Part shown: positions 6,612 through 14,725 of the stretch, in pieces
Layout of the letters: the number at the start of each line of letters is the position of its first letter
Position numbering within the stretch: position 1 is the first letter of the stretch
Origin: an uncultured Clostridia bacterium
Lineage (GTDB): Bacteria > Bacillota > Clostridia > Christensenellales > Pumilibacteraceae
DNA: 45,377 nt
Reading direction: 5' to 3'
Assembly (NCBI GenBank): GCA_947178255.1
Contig: CAMWXP010000010.1
Location: 1 to 45,377 of the forward strand
Program-made: the position numbers and the translations under genes
The notes under the pieces: generated by a model
Told to the model about the DNA's origin: nothing
Seen by the model: the letters and a program-made list of their open reading frames with translations, nothing else
The model's database searches: none

Positions 6612-7127
6612 ATGTCCGAGGAGAAAAAGGCGGCGGCAACGCGTTACCACCGCAAAGCGTTATTAGAGACTGCCGACCGCTTGCTTACCCAGCTCGGGTA
6701 CGACGGAATGAACATGAATTTGCTGGCCAAGGAAGCCAAGTATTCCAAGGCAACGGTATACGTGTACTTTCCGAGCAAGGACGAGATCGTGCGCATACTC
6801 AGCATCGAGCGTTTGGAGCTTTTGCGGCAGGAAATAGGCGTAATACTCAAAAACAACACCGACCGCGAGGAAAAGCTTGCGGCGGTGCGTTATGCGCTGG
6901 ACGAGTTTGCTTCCGAGGACAAAGTATACTTCGACTTTATAACCGACTCGGTATATGCCATGCCGATTTCCAACGCGACGGACAGCGAACGGCAGCTTTC
7001 CAATCTTATCGACGGCATACTTTACGATTTGACGGCATTGATGCCCGAGGCCGAATTAAAACAACGCTGGTACGCATATTACGGCGAGTACCGCACGTCG
7101 AAAATGTTCAGAGGCGGGGATAAATGA
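6612..7127 (+). CDS. TetR/AcrR-family transcriptional regulator
   Basis: A 171-aa regulator. Residues about 10-60 form the TetR DNA-binding domain: a helix around KALLETADRLL, then the helix-turn-helix MNMNLLAKEAKYSKATVYVYF, whose ending is the family hallmark. The C-terminal helices form the variable ligand-binding and dimer domain. The ATG at 6612 follows GAGG. The stop overlaps the start of the ABC ATPase gene (ATGA), so the regulator is co-transcribed with the transporter and probably represses its own operon until a toxic substrate binds. At 171 residues it is slightly shorter than the typical 190-200. Confidence 0.9.
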   Translation: MSEEKKAAATRYHRKALLETADRLLTQLGYDGMNMNLLAKEAKYSKATVYVYFPSKDEIVRILSIERLELLRQEIGVILKNNTDREEKLAAVRYALDEFASEDKVYFDFITDSVYAMPISNATDSERQLSNLIDGILYDLTALMPEAELKQRWYAYYGEYRTSKMFRGGDK

Positions 7128-7873
7128 AAAAACGCGCAAAAGAAAATTCGACTGTCGCAGCGCCCGCGAGCGAGCATCTTATCGAGTTTAAAAATGTCAG
7201 TAAGATTTATAAGCTGGGCGAGGTGGAGATTCCAGCGCTTAACGGCGTGGACTTTACCGTGGAGCGCGGCGAGCTTGTTGTAGTTCTCGGCGCGTCGGGC
7301 GCGGGCAAGTCCACGGTGCTGAATATTCTCGGCGGCATGGACACGGCGACGAGCGGCAACGTTATAGTGGACGGCGAGGATATAACGGAGTACAAGCAAA
7401 AACAGCTTACTTTGTATCGGCGCAAAAAGGTTGGGTTTGTGTTCCAGTTCTACAATCTTATTGCAAACCTTAACGCGCTGGAAAACGTGGAGTTTGCCGC
7501 GTCGGTTGTGGACGATCATCTCGACCCCGCCGAAACTCTCGAACGCGTGGGGTTATCCGAGCGCGCTAAAAACTTTCCCAGTCAGCTTTCGGGTGGGGAG
7601 CAGCAACGCGTGGCAATCGCGCGCGCGGTGGCCAAGAACCCGCTGTTGTTGCTTTGCGACGAGCCGACTGGCGCGCTGGACTACAAGACGGGCAAAATGG
7701 TTTTGCAACTTTTGGAAGACATCAACCGTAAGTACGACAAGACGGTAATATTAATAACGCACAACAGCGCAATCGCGCCCATGGCGGACAAAGTAATACA
7801 TATGCGCAGCGGCAAGGTGGAAAAAGTTGAATACAACGCCGAGCGCGTGCCGATAGAAAATATTGAATGGTAA
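7124..7873 (+). CDS. ABC transporter ATP-binding protein, MacB/LolD type
   Basis: A 249-aa ATPase. Visible motifs are Walker [10 protein letters not shown] (about residues 56-64), the Q-loop in VFQFYNL (about 105-111), signature LSGGEQQR (about 154-161), Walker [10 protein letters not shown] (about 174-182) with its catalytic Glu, and the switch His in LITHN. The N-terminal 20 residues are an extra hydrophilic leader. Type VII (MacB/FtsX) transporters pair such an ATPase with a permease that has large extracytoplasmic domains, as found downstream. The start overlaps the tetR stop by four bases. Likely role is export or extrusion of a peptide, drug or lipid under TetR control. Confidence 0.93.
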   Translation: MKKRAKENSTVAAPASEHLIEFKNVSKIYKLGEVEIPALNGVDFTVERGELVVVLGASGAGKSTVLNILGGMDTATSGNVIVDGEDITEYKQKQLTLYRRKKVGFVFQFYNLIANLNALENVEFAASVVDDHLDPAETLERVGLSERAKNFPSQLSGGEQQRVAIARAVAKNPLLLLCDEPTGALDYKTGKMVLQLLEDINRKYDKTVILITHNSAIAPMADKVIHMRSGKVEKVEYNAERVPIENIEW

Positions 7874-7876
7874 TTT

Positions 7877-7962
7877 ACCAATTAAGAATTAAGGCGGCGT
7901 TGCCGCATTAAGGTCGCCCCTCATCCGTCGGCTTCGCCGACACCTTCCCCCACGGGGAAGGC
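7877..7962. repeat. AATT block plus palindromic interspersed repeat inside the operon
   Basis: An AATTAAGAATTAAG block is followed by a GC-rich stretch with inverted repeats (GTCGGCTTCGCCGAC at 7927-7941 and CTTCCCC/GGGGAAG at 7943-7960). It separates ATPase and permease in an operon that is otherwise overlapping, and ends only a few bases before the permease's ribosome binding site. It looks like an inserted REP/MITE-type unit. Confidence 0.65.
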
Positions 7963-7979
7963 AAGAAAGGAGATTGCCC

Positions 7980-10556
7980 ATTAAGTACATAATGCTGAAA
8001 ACGTTCCGCGACATACGCGAAACCATAGGCAGTTTTATTTCGATTGTTGCGGTAATAATAATCGGGTGCTTCTTTTTTGCCGGAATTACGGCGGGGGTCA
8101 ACGCCGTTACCGACCAGGTTGACGACTATGCCGCGTCGCAGCATTACGCCACGGCATACGCCGAATATATGTACGTAAACTCGCCGGCGGTGGACGAAAT
8201 AGCCAAGGAGAACGGCGTTAAAACCGCGGCGGGGTACAACACCTTTTATACTCAAACCAAGATAGGCGGTATGCGCCGTGACGTGACGATAACCACACTT
8301 ACGGACGGTATCGATTTGCCGTACATGATTTCGGGCAGGCTACCGACGGCGGGCGAAATTATTGTAGATCAAGTTTCGGCTGAAAAGCGCGGCGTCAAGG
8401 TGGGCGATAAGCTAACGTTTGACGTAGCTGCCGTTTCCAAAATAAAGCTTCATATGAGCACGCAGGGCTTGGGCGGACAAGCTCCGCAGTACGAGCGTAG
8501 CTACGAGCCGATAAGTTATGAGTTTACTGTCAGTGGTATTTACCATTCGCCCGACACGATATACAAGGTGAACATGCACAACACCGCGGCACTGCCCGAC
8601 GAGTTTATAACGGCGCAAGTCAATTACGGCGATATCGCGCTGTTTACGGATGGTGCAACGCTTGTGCTTCCGTCTATGGGTGGAGTGCAGACGATATCTA
8701 TTTCCGATATATCCTCGGCGGTGCAGGTGTATAACGGAATAAAGGTCATAGCAAGCGGCAACGTCGATTACGAAAAGCTGTTCGGCAGGTATTCGCTGTC
8801 GAGCGCGCAAGATATAACGCAAATGCTTATGCAACCCAACAATGCGGCGGGACTGTATATGTACGCGCTGGAACGTGACAGCTTTCCCGCGGTGGTAGCG
8901 TTTGACAGCATTCACGACACGATAACCGCGCTTGCGGCGGTGCTGCCCATAATATTCTTTGCCGTGGCGGCGGCCATAACCGTCATTTCGCTATCTAAAA
9001 CTGTGGACAACCAGCGCATGCAGATAGGCGTTATTCAGGCGTTGGGCGTCAGTAAAGGTAGCGTGTATTTTTCGTATATATTCTATGCGCTGTTTGCATG
9101 TATAATCGGCGGGCTTATCGGCGGATTGCTCGGCATATTTTTGGTGCCGTACCTTATGAACTTTTTGTACGCGCGGCAGTTTTGCATGCCGCCCACGCCG
9201 CAGCATATCAGTCCGCTATTCCTTATACTCGGCATTATAGTGGCGGCGGCGCTTGCGTGCCTTGCTGCGTTTTTATCCTGCCACCGCACACTAAAAGTCA
9301 ACCCCGCGCAGGCTATGCGCCCCAAGCCGCCCAAAAAGACAAAACGCATACTCGCCGAGCGCTGGACGGGATTGTGGAAAAGATTGGGCTTCGGCGCGAA
9401 AATGAATTTGCGCAATATGTTTTTGCACAAAATTCGGATGCTACTGTCGTCCGTCGGCATAATAGGGTGCTTGGCTCTGCTTATCGGGCTTGTCGGGCTT
9501 AAAGACAATATGGCGTTTTCATTCGACCGATACGACGCTATGTGCGGCTACGATCTAACGGTTATAGTGGAAGCGCCGCTAGATTTGCGCATGTTCGACT
9601 TTGACGAGGTTTCCGACCAAAAGGGCGCGGAATATTTGGATAAGCTAACCTTTGCACCCGACTTTTCGGGCAGGTTTTCGTACAACGGTAAAACTGCGGA
9701 TATGACGGTTATGGCGCTGCCTACGATAGAGCAGGCGGGTGAATATAAGTACGCCGACTATAATTGCGTAAAACTGTTTTCCGATTTGAACGGCAAAAAG
9801 CGGCTGAAAATAGAGGACGACACCTTTGCTATTCCGACGGCGCTTGCCGACGAGTTGGGCGTAAAAAAAGGTGATACCGTTACGGTCAGCGGGTATTCGC
9901 AGGACAACCGCGCAATCGAGTTCGAGGTAAAGATAACCGATATTATTTACGAATATTTCGAGCAAAAGGTTTATTGCAGTTACAGCATTTTCGAGGACAA
10001 CAGAGTGGGGCTTTACGCCGACACCGCGTACGTTAAGATAAAAAGCGGCACTACGTTAAAGACTGCGATGGAGGCGCTTGCCGAGTACGACGTGGTGCGC
10101 GACGTGCGAACGTTTTCCGAAACGTTCGGTGCGTTAGAGGACAAAATGTCAATGCTCGACTATGCCGTGGCGCTGTTTGTTATAGGCGCGGCGGTTCTTG
10201 CCGTAGCGGTAATCTACAATATAACCGCGACTAATTTGAAAGAGCGCACAAGGGAGATAGCGACGCTTATGGTGCTCGGATACAAGCCGAGCGAAACGGC
10301 GTCGATGGTGCTTGTGGAAAATATGGTAATCACGCTGCTCGGCTGCGTGCTCGGTTTGCCGCTCGGGTACGGGCTTATGGTGTGGCTTGTCGCGCTTGCT
10401 TCGTCGTTCAACGTGTTCATATCCGGATTTTTAAGTTGGTACGTGGCGATAGGTTGTATGCTGTTGACCTTTGTATTCTCGCTGCTCGCAACGCTGATGT
10501 TCAACACACGAATAAAAAATATTTCCATGGTGGAAGCGTTAAAAAGTGTGGAGTAA
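7980..10556 (+). CDS. ABC transporter permease, FtsX/MacB type, apparent ATT start
   Basis: About 858 aa. An N-terminal membrane helix (first 35 residues) is followed by a large extracytoplasmic domain to about residue 310. Then come a three-helix FtsX block (about 310-440, with the typical NQRMQIGVIQALG), a second anchor helix (about 480-500), a second outside domain, and a C-terminal FtsX block (about 720-850, with TREIATLMVLGYKP). Start choice is odd. GGAG ends at 7972, so the ideal codon is the ATT at 7980 (seven-base spacer, followed by AAG TAC). A TTG at 7974 is only one base from the GGAG, and an ATG at 7992 is 19 bases away. The gene appears to have lost a normal ATG by one base change. 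Partner of the ATPase upstream. Confidence 0.9.
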   Translation: MKYIMLKTFRDIRETIGSFISIVAVIIIGCFFFAGITAGVNAVTDQVDDYAASQHYATAYAEYMYVNSPAVDEIAKENGVKTAAGYNTFYTQTKIGGMRRDVTITTLTDGIDLPYMISGRLPTAGEIIVDQVSAEKRGVKVGDKLTFDVAAVSKIKLHMSTQGLGGQAPQYERSYEPISYEFTVSGIYHSPDTIYKVNMHNTAALPDEFITAQVNYGDIALFTDGATLVLPSMGGVQTISISDISSAVQVYNGIKVIASGNVDYEKLFGRYSLSSAQDITQMLMQPNNAAGLYMYALERDSFPAVVAFDSIHDTITALAAVLPIIFFAVAAAITVISLSKTVDNQRMQIGVIQALGVSKGSVYFSYIFYALFACIIGGLIGGLLGIFLVPYLMNFLYARQFCMPPTPQHISPLFLILGIIVAAALACLAAFLSCHRTLKVNPAQAMRPKPPKKTKRILAERWTGLWKRLGFGAKMNLRNMFLHKIRMLLSSVGIIGCLALLIGLVGLKDNMAFSFDRYDAMCGYDLTVIVEAPLDLRMFDFDEVSDQKGAEYLDKLTFAPDFSGRFSYNGKTADMTVMALPTIEQAGEYKYADYNCVKLFSDLNGKKRLKIEDDTFAIPTALADELGVKKGDTVTVSGYSQDNRAIEFEVKITDIIYEYFEQKVYCSYSIFEDNRVGLYADTAYVKIKSGTTLKTAMEALAEYDVVRDVRTFSETFGALEDKMSMLDYAVALFVIGAAVLAVAVIYNITATNLKERTREIATLMVLGYKPSETASMVLVENMVITLLGCVLGLPLGYGLMVWLVALASSFNVFISGFLSWYVAIGCMLLTFVFSLLATLMFNTRIKNISMVEALKSVE

Positions 10557-10579
10557 AACTTGCTGAAAATACCGCATGT

Positions 10580-10614
10580 AAAAACCCTCGTTGGTCCGAG
10601 GGTTTTTTGTTTTT
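10580..10614 (+). terminator. Intrinsic terminator after the ABC operon
   Basis: AAAACCCTCG (10581-10590) pairs with CGAGGGTTTT (10597-10606) and is followed by TTGTTTTT. The A-run on the left arm lets it serve the convergent minus-strand gene too. Confidence 0.9.
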
Positions 10615-10618
10615 GAGG

Positions 10619-10774
10619 TTAGTCGCCTATAACGAAGTGACTGCCCGAGTGACGCGTAGGGGGCATTCTGTTGCCCTTTTTAACGCGCACCGTGCCGAGA
10701 ACCTTGCCCTTTTCCGAAACGATATTGTACTCGCCGGTCTTGGGCGCAATCTTGCCGGATGTCAGCTTTTCCAT
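10619..10774 (-). CDS. Small YjzC-like protein
   Basis: A 51-residue protein on the minus strand, ATG at 10774, preceded by a very strong GAGGAGG about nine bases away. It begins MEKLTSGKIAPKTGEYNIV, has a central TVRVKKGNRMPPT and ends in SHFVIGD. The pattern of a Gly-x-x-Ala-Pro-x-(S/T)-Gly-x-Tyr start followed by a KG..(F/M)PP(T/I) turn resembles the Bacillus YjzC-like small protein family, whose function is unknown. It is basic, soluble and lies alone between the ABC operon and the MATE gene. The strong ribosome binding site makes it a real gene despite its size. Confidence 0.8.
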   Translation of the reverse strand: MEKLTSGKIAPKTGEYNIVSEKGKVLGTVRVKKGNRMPPTRHSGSHFVIGD

Positions 10775-10830
10775 TGGTAATTTCCTCCTCTATTCTATTA
10801 TGTCGAATTTTGGCGGAAATATTCTTATTC

Positions 10831-10870
10831 GATTCGGAATTATGAATTCGGAATTAGAGGTGGGGAATTA
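10831..10870. repeat. AATT-rich interspersed repeat, copy 3
   Basis: Two TCGGAATT units with a GAATT spacer, ending in GGGGAATTA. It abuts the 3' end of the MATE gene and contributes its stop codon. Confidence 0.6.
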
Positions 10871-12205
10871 AAGGTAGCCGTACTTTTTGCGTTTGACTAT
10901 TATGAACACAACGGAAATGATTAGGCACAAAAGCTCGGCTATAATGGTCGCGCTCCATATGCCGTTCAGTCCAAACATTAACGGCATAACGTATACCGCG
11001 ATTACTTGGAAAACAAGGGTGCGCGCCATGGATATTATAGCCGACACTACGCCGTTGTTGAGTGCGGTAAAGAATGCGGACGCGAAAATGTTGAATTCGC
11101 TTAACAGGAACGAGAACGAGAATATGCGCAGCGCATTTACCGACATTTCCAAAAGCGCTTTATTGGAGTTGACAAAGATATACGCTAGTGGAGTGGCAAG
11201 CGCTTCGGACAGTGCCGTCATCACCACGGCGGCAACGGCGTAAAATATCAAGCTTTTTTTGAAAACGTTTTTAAGCTCGTCTTTGTTGTCAGCGCCGTAG
11301 TGGTAGCCGACGATAGGCGACGTGCCGACCGAGTAGCCCAAAAAGCACCCGATAAACACGAACGACACGTACATAATAACGCCGTACGCTTCCACGCCCG
11401 ATTCGCCCACGTATTTGAGCAGTTGAAAGTTGTATATCATACTGACGAGCGAAACGGACACGCTTGTCAAAAATTCGGACGAGCCGTTGGCGCACACCTT
11501 GCCGATTGTTTTGGGCGCAAAGCTCGGTTTGGCCACGTACAGGTTTTTGCCTTTTTTAGAAAAGAACCACATGAGCGGAACGATACCGCCCACGCACTCG
11601 CCGATTATTGTAGCGATAGCCGCGCCGGTTACGCCCCACTTGAACGCGTACATAAACAAAAAGTCGCCAATCGCGTTTGTCACGCCCGCTGCTACCGTTA
11701 TGAACAGTCCGAGCTTAGGCCTGTCCGCCACGGCGAAGAAGTATTGGAAAAACGATTGCAGCGAGAAAGGTATCAGCCCGCAAGTCATTATAGTTCCGTA
11801 CAGCGAGCACAGCTTGGCGGTTTCGCCGCGCGCGCCGAGTAGGCGGGATATTTGCGGCATAAACCAAACGCTCGACATGGTGATAGCCGCGCCGATGCCG
11901 ACAACTATTATTATCAGTCCCGTAAAGATACGCCGCGCTTCGTTGTCTTTACCTTCGCCGAACAGCTTTGCGATGAGCGCACAGCCGCCGCTGCCGAGTA
12001 GCATGCCCAAAGCGCCCGCTATATAGAAGGTAGGCAAAAACAAATTGACCGCGGCAAAAGCGCCGTCGCCCGCAAAATTGGACACAAAAAGACCGTCGAC
12101 AATTCCGTACAGCGACGTGAATATCACCATGATTATCGACGGCAGGGCAAACCGTATCAGCTTGCCGAACGTAAAGTGATCCGAAATGTGGATTTGTGCG
12201 GACAT
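10868..12205 (-). CDS. MATE-family efflux transporter
   Basis: A 445-aa membrane protein with twelve predicted helices in two similar halves. The N terminus has the family pattern GKLIRFALPSIIMVIFTSLYGIVDGLFVSNFAG, and the second half repeats the SIISMART/VFQ type region. MATE proteins export cationic drugs and metabolites by Na+ or H+ antiport, and this one is closest to the clostridial MepA-like subgroup by eye. The ATG at 12205 follows AAGGAG at six bases. It is monocistronic on the minus strand, downstream of a hairpin-repeat region and of the terminator of a structured RNA, so transcription from the RNA promoter should not normally reach it unless that terminator is read through. Confidence 0.92.
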   Translation of the reverse strand: MSAQIHISDHFTFGKLIRFALPSIIMVIFTSLYGIVDGLFVSNFAGDGAFAAVNLFLPTFYIAGALGMLLGSGGCALIAKLFGEGKDNEARRIFTGLIIIVVGIGAAITMSSVWFMPQISRLLGARGETAKLCSLYGTIMTCGLIPFSLQSFFQYFFAVADRPKLGLFITVAAGVTNAIGDFLFMYAFKWGVTGAAIATIIGECVGGIVPLMWFFSKKGKNLYVAKPSFAPKTIGKVCANGSSEFLTSVSVSLVSMIYNFQLLKYVGESGVEAYGVIMYVSFVFIGCFLGYSVGTSPIVGYHYGADNKDELKNVFKKSLIFYAVAAVVMTALSEALATPLAYIFVNSNKALLEMSVNALRIFSFSFLLSEFNIFASAFFTALNNGVVSAIISMARTLVFQVIAVYVMPLMFGLNGIWSATIIAELLCLIISVVFIIVKRKKYGYL

Positions 12206-12254
12206 ATACGCTCCTTGCGTGTTGGATGATTAAATAGTAATAGCTTGACCTCAT

Positions 12255-12300
12255 TGCGGCGGTTCGCCTAGACCCCTCGACTATGCTCGGGGTGATGGGT
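12255..12300 (-). repeat. Hairpin repeat with TCTAGGCG core, copy 1
   Basis: Minus-strand ACCCATCACCCCGA followed by AGGGGTCTAGGCGAACC. CACCCC pairs with GGGGT(C). It is nearly identical to 13388-13433 outside the loop. Confidence 0.75.
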
Positions 12301-12337
12301 GGTGTGGGCTGTACTGTTTAGAAAAGTCAAGCCTAAT

Positions 12338-12398
12338 ACCCATCATTTCGACCGAAGCGCGTTAGCGCGAAGCGGAGAAATCTAGGCGTTAGCCGCAT
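12338..12398 (+). repeat. Hairpin repeat with TCTAGGCG core, copy 2 (covarying stem)
   Basis: ACCCATCATTTCGACC, a GCGCGTTAGCGC hairpin, then GGAGAAATCTAGGCG and AGCCGCA. Here the stem is TTTC/GAAA in place of CCCC/GGGG in copies 1 and 3, so both arms changed together. Confidence 0.75.
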
Positions 12399-12422
12399 AT
12401 CTATTACTTACCATCCATTTGC

Positions 12423-12457
12423 AAAATAAAAGGCTCGGCAAAATCATTTACCGAGCC
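12423..12457 (-). terminator. Intrinsic terminator of the structured RNA
   Basis: On the minus strand GGCTCGG (12457-12451) pairs with CCGAGCC (12438-12432) and is followed by TTTTATTTT. No coding frame precedes it. Confidence 0.9.
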
Positions 12458-12797
12458 CGCTCGACAACTAAGCCTATCGGGACTCGGACACCGTAAGCCC
12501 AAACGCCGCATTATTGGATATTTTGCCCCTTACGTCGCTTGACGTACCGCACAAGGGTACGACTGCGCTCCGTAAGTGTCAAACTATCTCAAAACTTCGG
12601 TGTTTGGGTGCGAGCAGTTTTTGGGAGCATAATGCGCCGTCAGACAAGGAAAAACACACGATGCTGTACTCTTGTCGTACTGCAAGTGTGTTTTGACACC
12701 GTATCACGGCGCAGAATGCCCCAAAAACCTTATGGGTTCGGGTCCCGATAGGCTTCTTCAATCGGGATTGAGGGTTCTCCGATGACCGTCTATTGCG
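12424..12797 (-). ncRNA. Unassigned large structured RNA, about 374 nt
   Basis: A minus-strand transcription unit with a perfect sigma-A promoter (12804-12832) and an intrinsic terminator, but no credible reading frame. Most of it is enclosed by a perfect 13-bp long-range helix (12742-12754 with 12471-12483). Inside are a helix of 12618-12630 with 12716-12727 and its continuation 12634-12640 with 12706-12712, a 9-bp hairpin arm 12651-12659 with 12686-12694, and a helix 12498-12504 with 12602-12608. I looked for and did not find the hallmarks of RNase P RNA (GAGGAAAGTC), tmRNA, SRP RNA or common riboswitches. A local hairpin in the first 45 nt (TCCCGAT with ATCGGGA) would compete with the closing helix, so two conformations are possible. 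Confidence 0.8.
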
Positions 12798-12803
12798 AAG
12801 CGT

Positions 12804-12832
12804 ATTGTATCATACTAAAATAGTATTGTCAA
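12804..12832 (-). promoter_or_regulatory. Consensus sigma-A promoter of the structured RNA
   Basis: Minus strand: TTGACA (12832-12827), exactly 17 bp, TACAAT (12809-12804). It is one of the strongest promoters in the window and fires into the non-coding interval. Confidence 0.9.
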
Positions 12833-12844
12833 ATAGTTGTGCGC

Positions 12845-13330
12845 TTAGTTGTGCAAAAATCTGCGCATCTCGTCAATGTTTTTTTGCTCGACCCAAAGCA
12901 GGCGATAGCCTATGTTCAGCACGTCGTTGTCGATATCGGCAAACTCGGACAGCTTGGATACGCTTTCGGTCACGCCCTTTGTCGTGCCGTCTATAATCAT
13001 TTTGGCGACCTCGCTTTCGGGCGTTTCGTCGTTGATTTTAAAGTTAATCATCATGCTCGCCATGGTGCGCGCTATCTTGCCGACAGATTTGGGCTCCTCG
13101 CCGCGCTCCTCCAGTTTGCGCGTTATCTGCGCGCATACGTCCGAGTAGTCGAATATGTCCTTCTCTACCGCGGTGCGCAGCTCCCCGGGGCCGATATTGT
13201 TGTTTACGTGTTCAAGCGTGTCCCTGCCCATTTGCGCGGCTTGGTGCAGTTGTTTCAAAAACTCCACCTCACGCTCGATTTTGGCTTGCACTTCCTTGGT
13301 TTGGGTTTCCGTCGTTTCGGTTGTGTTCAT
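12845..13330 (-). CDS. Hypothetical all-helical protein
   Basis: A 161-aa protein, ATG at 13330 behind GGAGG (an in-frame start 18 bases upstream lacks a site). It is predicted to form four or five amphipathic helices: a charged first helix (REVEFLKQLHQAAQMG), a second with the pattern GELRTAVEKDIFDYSDVCAQI, a third with MASMMINFKI, and a long last pair ending DEMRRFLHN. The heptad-like layout and size recall ferritin-like or spore-coat-associated helical bundles, but the carboxylate pairs that bind metal are not obvious. No membrane or export signal. It ends only 12 bp before the promoter of the structured RNA on the same strand. I do not assign a function. Confidence 0.8.
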   Translation of the reverse strand: MNTTETTETQTKEVQAKIEREVEFLKQLHQAAQMGRDTLEHVNNNIGPGELRTAVEKDIFDYSDVCAQITRKLEERGEEPKSVGKIARTMASMMINFKINDETPESEVAKMIIDGTTKGVTESVSKLSEFADIDNDVLNIGYRLLWVEQKNIDEMRRFLHN

Positions 13331-13387
13331 AAATAAATACCTCCGCAATTAGCATGTGTAATTGCGCAAGTTTTATGCAATGTTATT

Positions 13388-13433
13388 ACCCATCACCCCG
13401 ACCGCAGCGGAGGGGTCTAGGCGAACCGCCGCA
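13388..13433 (+). repeat. Hairpin repeat with TCTAGGCG core, copy 3
   Basis: ACCCATCACCCCGACC, then GGAGGGGTCTAGGCGAACCGCCGCA. CACCCC pairs with GGGGT. Same family as 12255-12300 (inverted) and 12338-12398, located between the helical-protein gene and spmB. Confidence 0.75.
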
Positions 13434-13466
13434 TAGTGATTAGTATGGTACCACTTACTGTGTGAC

Positions 13467-13973
13467 TTAGAAAAACCGCAAAAGATAGCACCCGACCACG
13501 CAGCCCGTAAGCGTTGCGACCAGCGCGACGGGAATGGCATAGCGAAGTCTACGGACATGCGATTGCGAAAAGTAAATTGTGGAAATATAGAATATGGTTT
13601 CGCTCGACCCGTAGATGACGGACGCGCACCTGCCTATGTAACTGTCGGGCCCGTAGTCGGCGTAAATGCCGTCGAGTATGGCAAGCGACCCCGCGCCCGA
13701 CACGGGACGTAGAAACATCAGCTCGGCAAGCTCTTTGGGTAAACCCACCGCGCCGAGTACAGGCTCTAACGCGTTGGCAAGATACGCCGACGCGCCCGAT
13801 ACGCGGAACGCTTCCACTGCCACCATTACGGCGAGCAGATAGGGGAAAACGTTGATTGTCAGGTCCACCGCTTGCCGTGCGCCGTCTATAAATCCGCCGT
13901 ACGGTTCGCGGCGGCGGGCAAACGACAATAAAAGCACGACGAGGAATATTACCGGAATTATGTACGCGCTCAC
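13467..13973 (-). CDS. spmB: Spore maturation protein SpmB (nucleoside-recognition-domain membrane protein)
   Basis: A 168-aa membrane protein with about four hydrophobic helices. Typical SpmB features are a start of the form YIIPVIFLVVLL, DGARQAVDLTINVFPYLLAVMVAVEAFR (about residues 30-57), RPVSGAGSLAIL (about 88-99) and the GSSETIFY motif (about 121-128), which is conserved in SpmB and in YjiH-like proteins. In Bacillus, SpmA and SpmB act in core dehydration of the developing spore, and their molecular activity is unknown. The start overlaps the spmA stop by four bases, so the two are translated together. Presence of the pair hints at sporulation ability, although related pairs also occur in non-sporulating Clostridia. 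Confidence 0.9.
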   Translation of the reverse strand: MSAYIIPVIFLVVLLLSFARRREPYGGFIDGARQAVDLTINVFPYLLAVMVAVEAFRVSGASAYLANALEPVLGAVGLPKELAELMFLRPVSGAGSLAILDGIYADYGPDSYIGRCASVIYGSSETIFYISTIYFSQSHVRRLRYAIPVALVATLTGCVVGCYLLRFF

Positions 13974-14677
13974 GTTGCACCGCCTTTTACGCGCTTGCGC
14001 TTGGACTGCCGCTCACGTTTTTTGTGCCGTTTGGGTTGCGGCGAAACGGGGTATAGCGGAAGCGGGGACGAAGGGTTGTCCGTCGTATCGGATTTATTGC
14101 GGCGTGACTTTCGGCGCGGTCGGTCGAAAATTTTTGAACAGATTTTTACGCCGATAATGCCTATGGCGGTGGAAAGCACCGTGGCTACGAGCGAGGGGAA
14201 AAGAAAGTCGGCGGGGTTAGCCGAGCCTGCGGTAGCGCGCATGCCTATAACCGTGGTGGGCAGCAGTTGCAGGCTGGTCGCGGATATTACCGTCAACATA
14301 ATCATATCGGTTGTGGCACGCGGCGAGCCTGTGTCCATGCGGTTGATGGCGGAGATAGCCATGGGCGTGGCGGCGTTGCCAAGCCCTAAGAGATTGGCGG
14401 AAAAGTTCATTGTGATAAACTTGCGCGTTTCGGTGTCGGACGAGGGGAATAATCGAGAAATAACGGGACGGAGCAGTTTTTCCAGTCCGCGAGATAAACC
14501 GAGGCGCTCGATAAGCGAAAAGAAGCCCAGCCAAAACGCGTACAGCGCGAGCAGGTTAAGCGACAGCTCCACCGCGCCGTGCGCGCCGGTTATCATAGAA
14601 TTTACCGCGGCGGCGGGATCGGTAAATATCATCAGCCCGAGCGACGCGCTAAGCATAATCAGCCAAATAATTGCCAT
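13970..14677 (-). CDS. spmA: Spore maturation protein SpmA with basic C-terminal tail
   Basis: A 235-aa membrane protein. I place the start at the ATG at 14677 (MAIIWLIM), which matches the usual SpmA N terminus. An upstream TTG at 14701 would add eight residues. Family motifs are GAHGAVELSLNLLALYAFWLGFFSLIE (about residues 31-57), FSANLLGLGNAATPMAI (about 91-107), and SLQLLPTTVIGMR in the second half. After about residue 185 it carries an extra tail of about 45 residues rich in Arg, Lys, Ser and Pro that ordinary SpmA lacks, probably cytoplasmic. Neither start has a good Shine-Dalgarno. Overlaps spmB by four bases. Confidence 0.9.
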   Translation of the reverse strand: MAIIWLIMLSASLGLMIFTDPAAAVNSMITGAHGAVELSLNLLALYAFWLGFFSLIERLGLSRGLEKLLRPVISRLFPSSDTETRKFITMNFSANLLGLGNAATPMAISAINRMDTGSPRATTDMIMLTVISATSLQLLPTTVIGMRATAGSANPADFLFPSLVATVLSTAIGIIGVKICSKIFDRPRRKSRRNKSDTTDNPSSPLPLYPVSPQPKRHKKRERQSKRKRVKGGAT

Positions 14678-14725
14678 GGTATAATGTATGCCAAGCGACA
14701 AAAATAATATGTATATGTCAATAAT

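Noticed and set aside
12424..12797. RNase P RNA, tmRNA or SRP RNA as identity of the structured RNA
   Set aside because: Their conserved segments (such as GAGGAAAGTC or the tRNA-like end of tmRNA) are absent from both strands.
12514..13336. Several plus-strand frames across the structured RNA and the helical-protein gene
   Set aside because: They are antisense to the minus-strand gene or cover the non-coding RNA, without ribosome binding sites.
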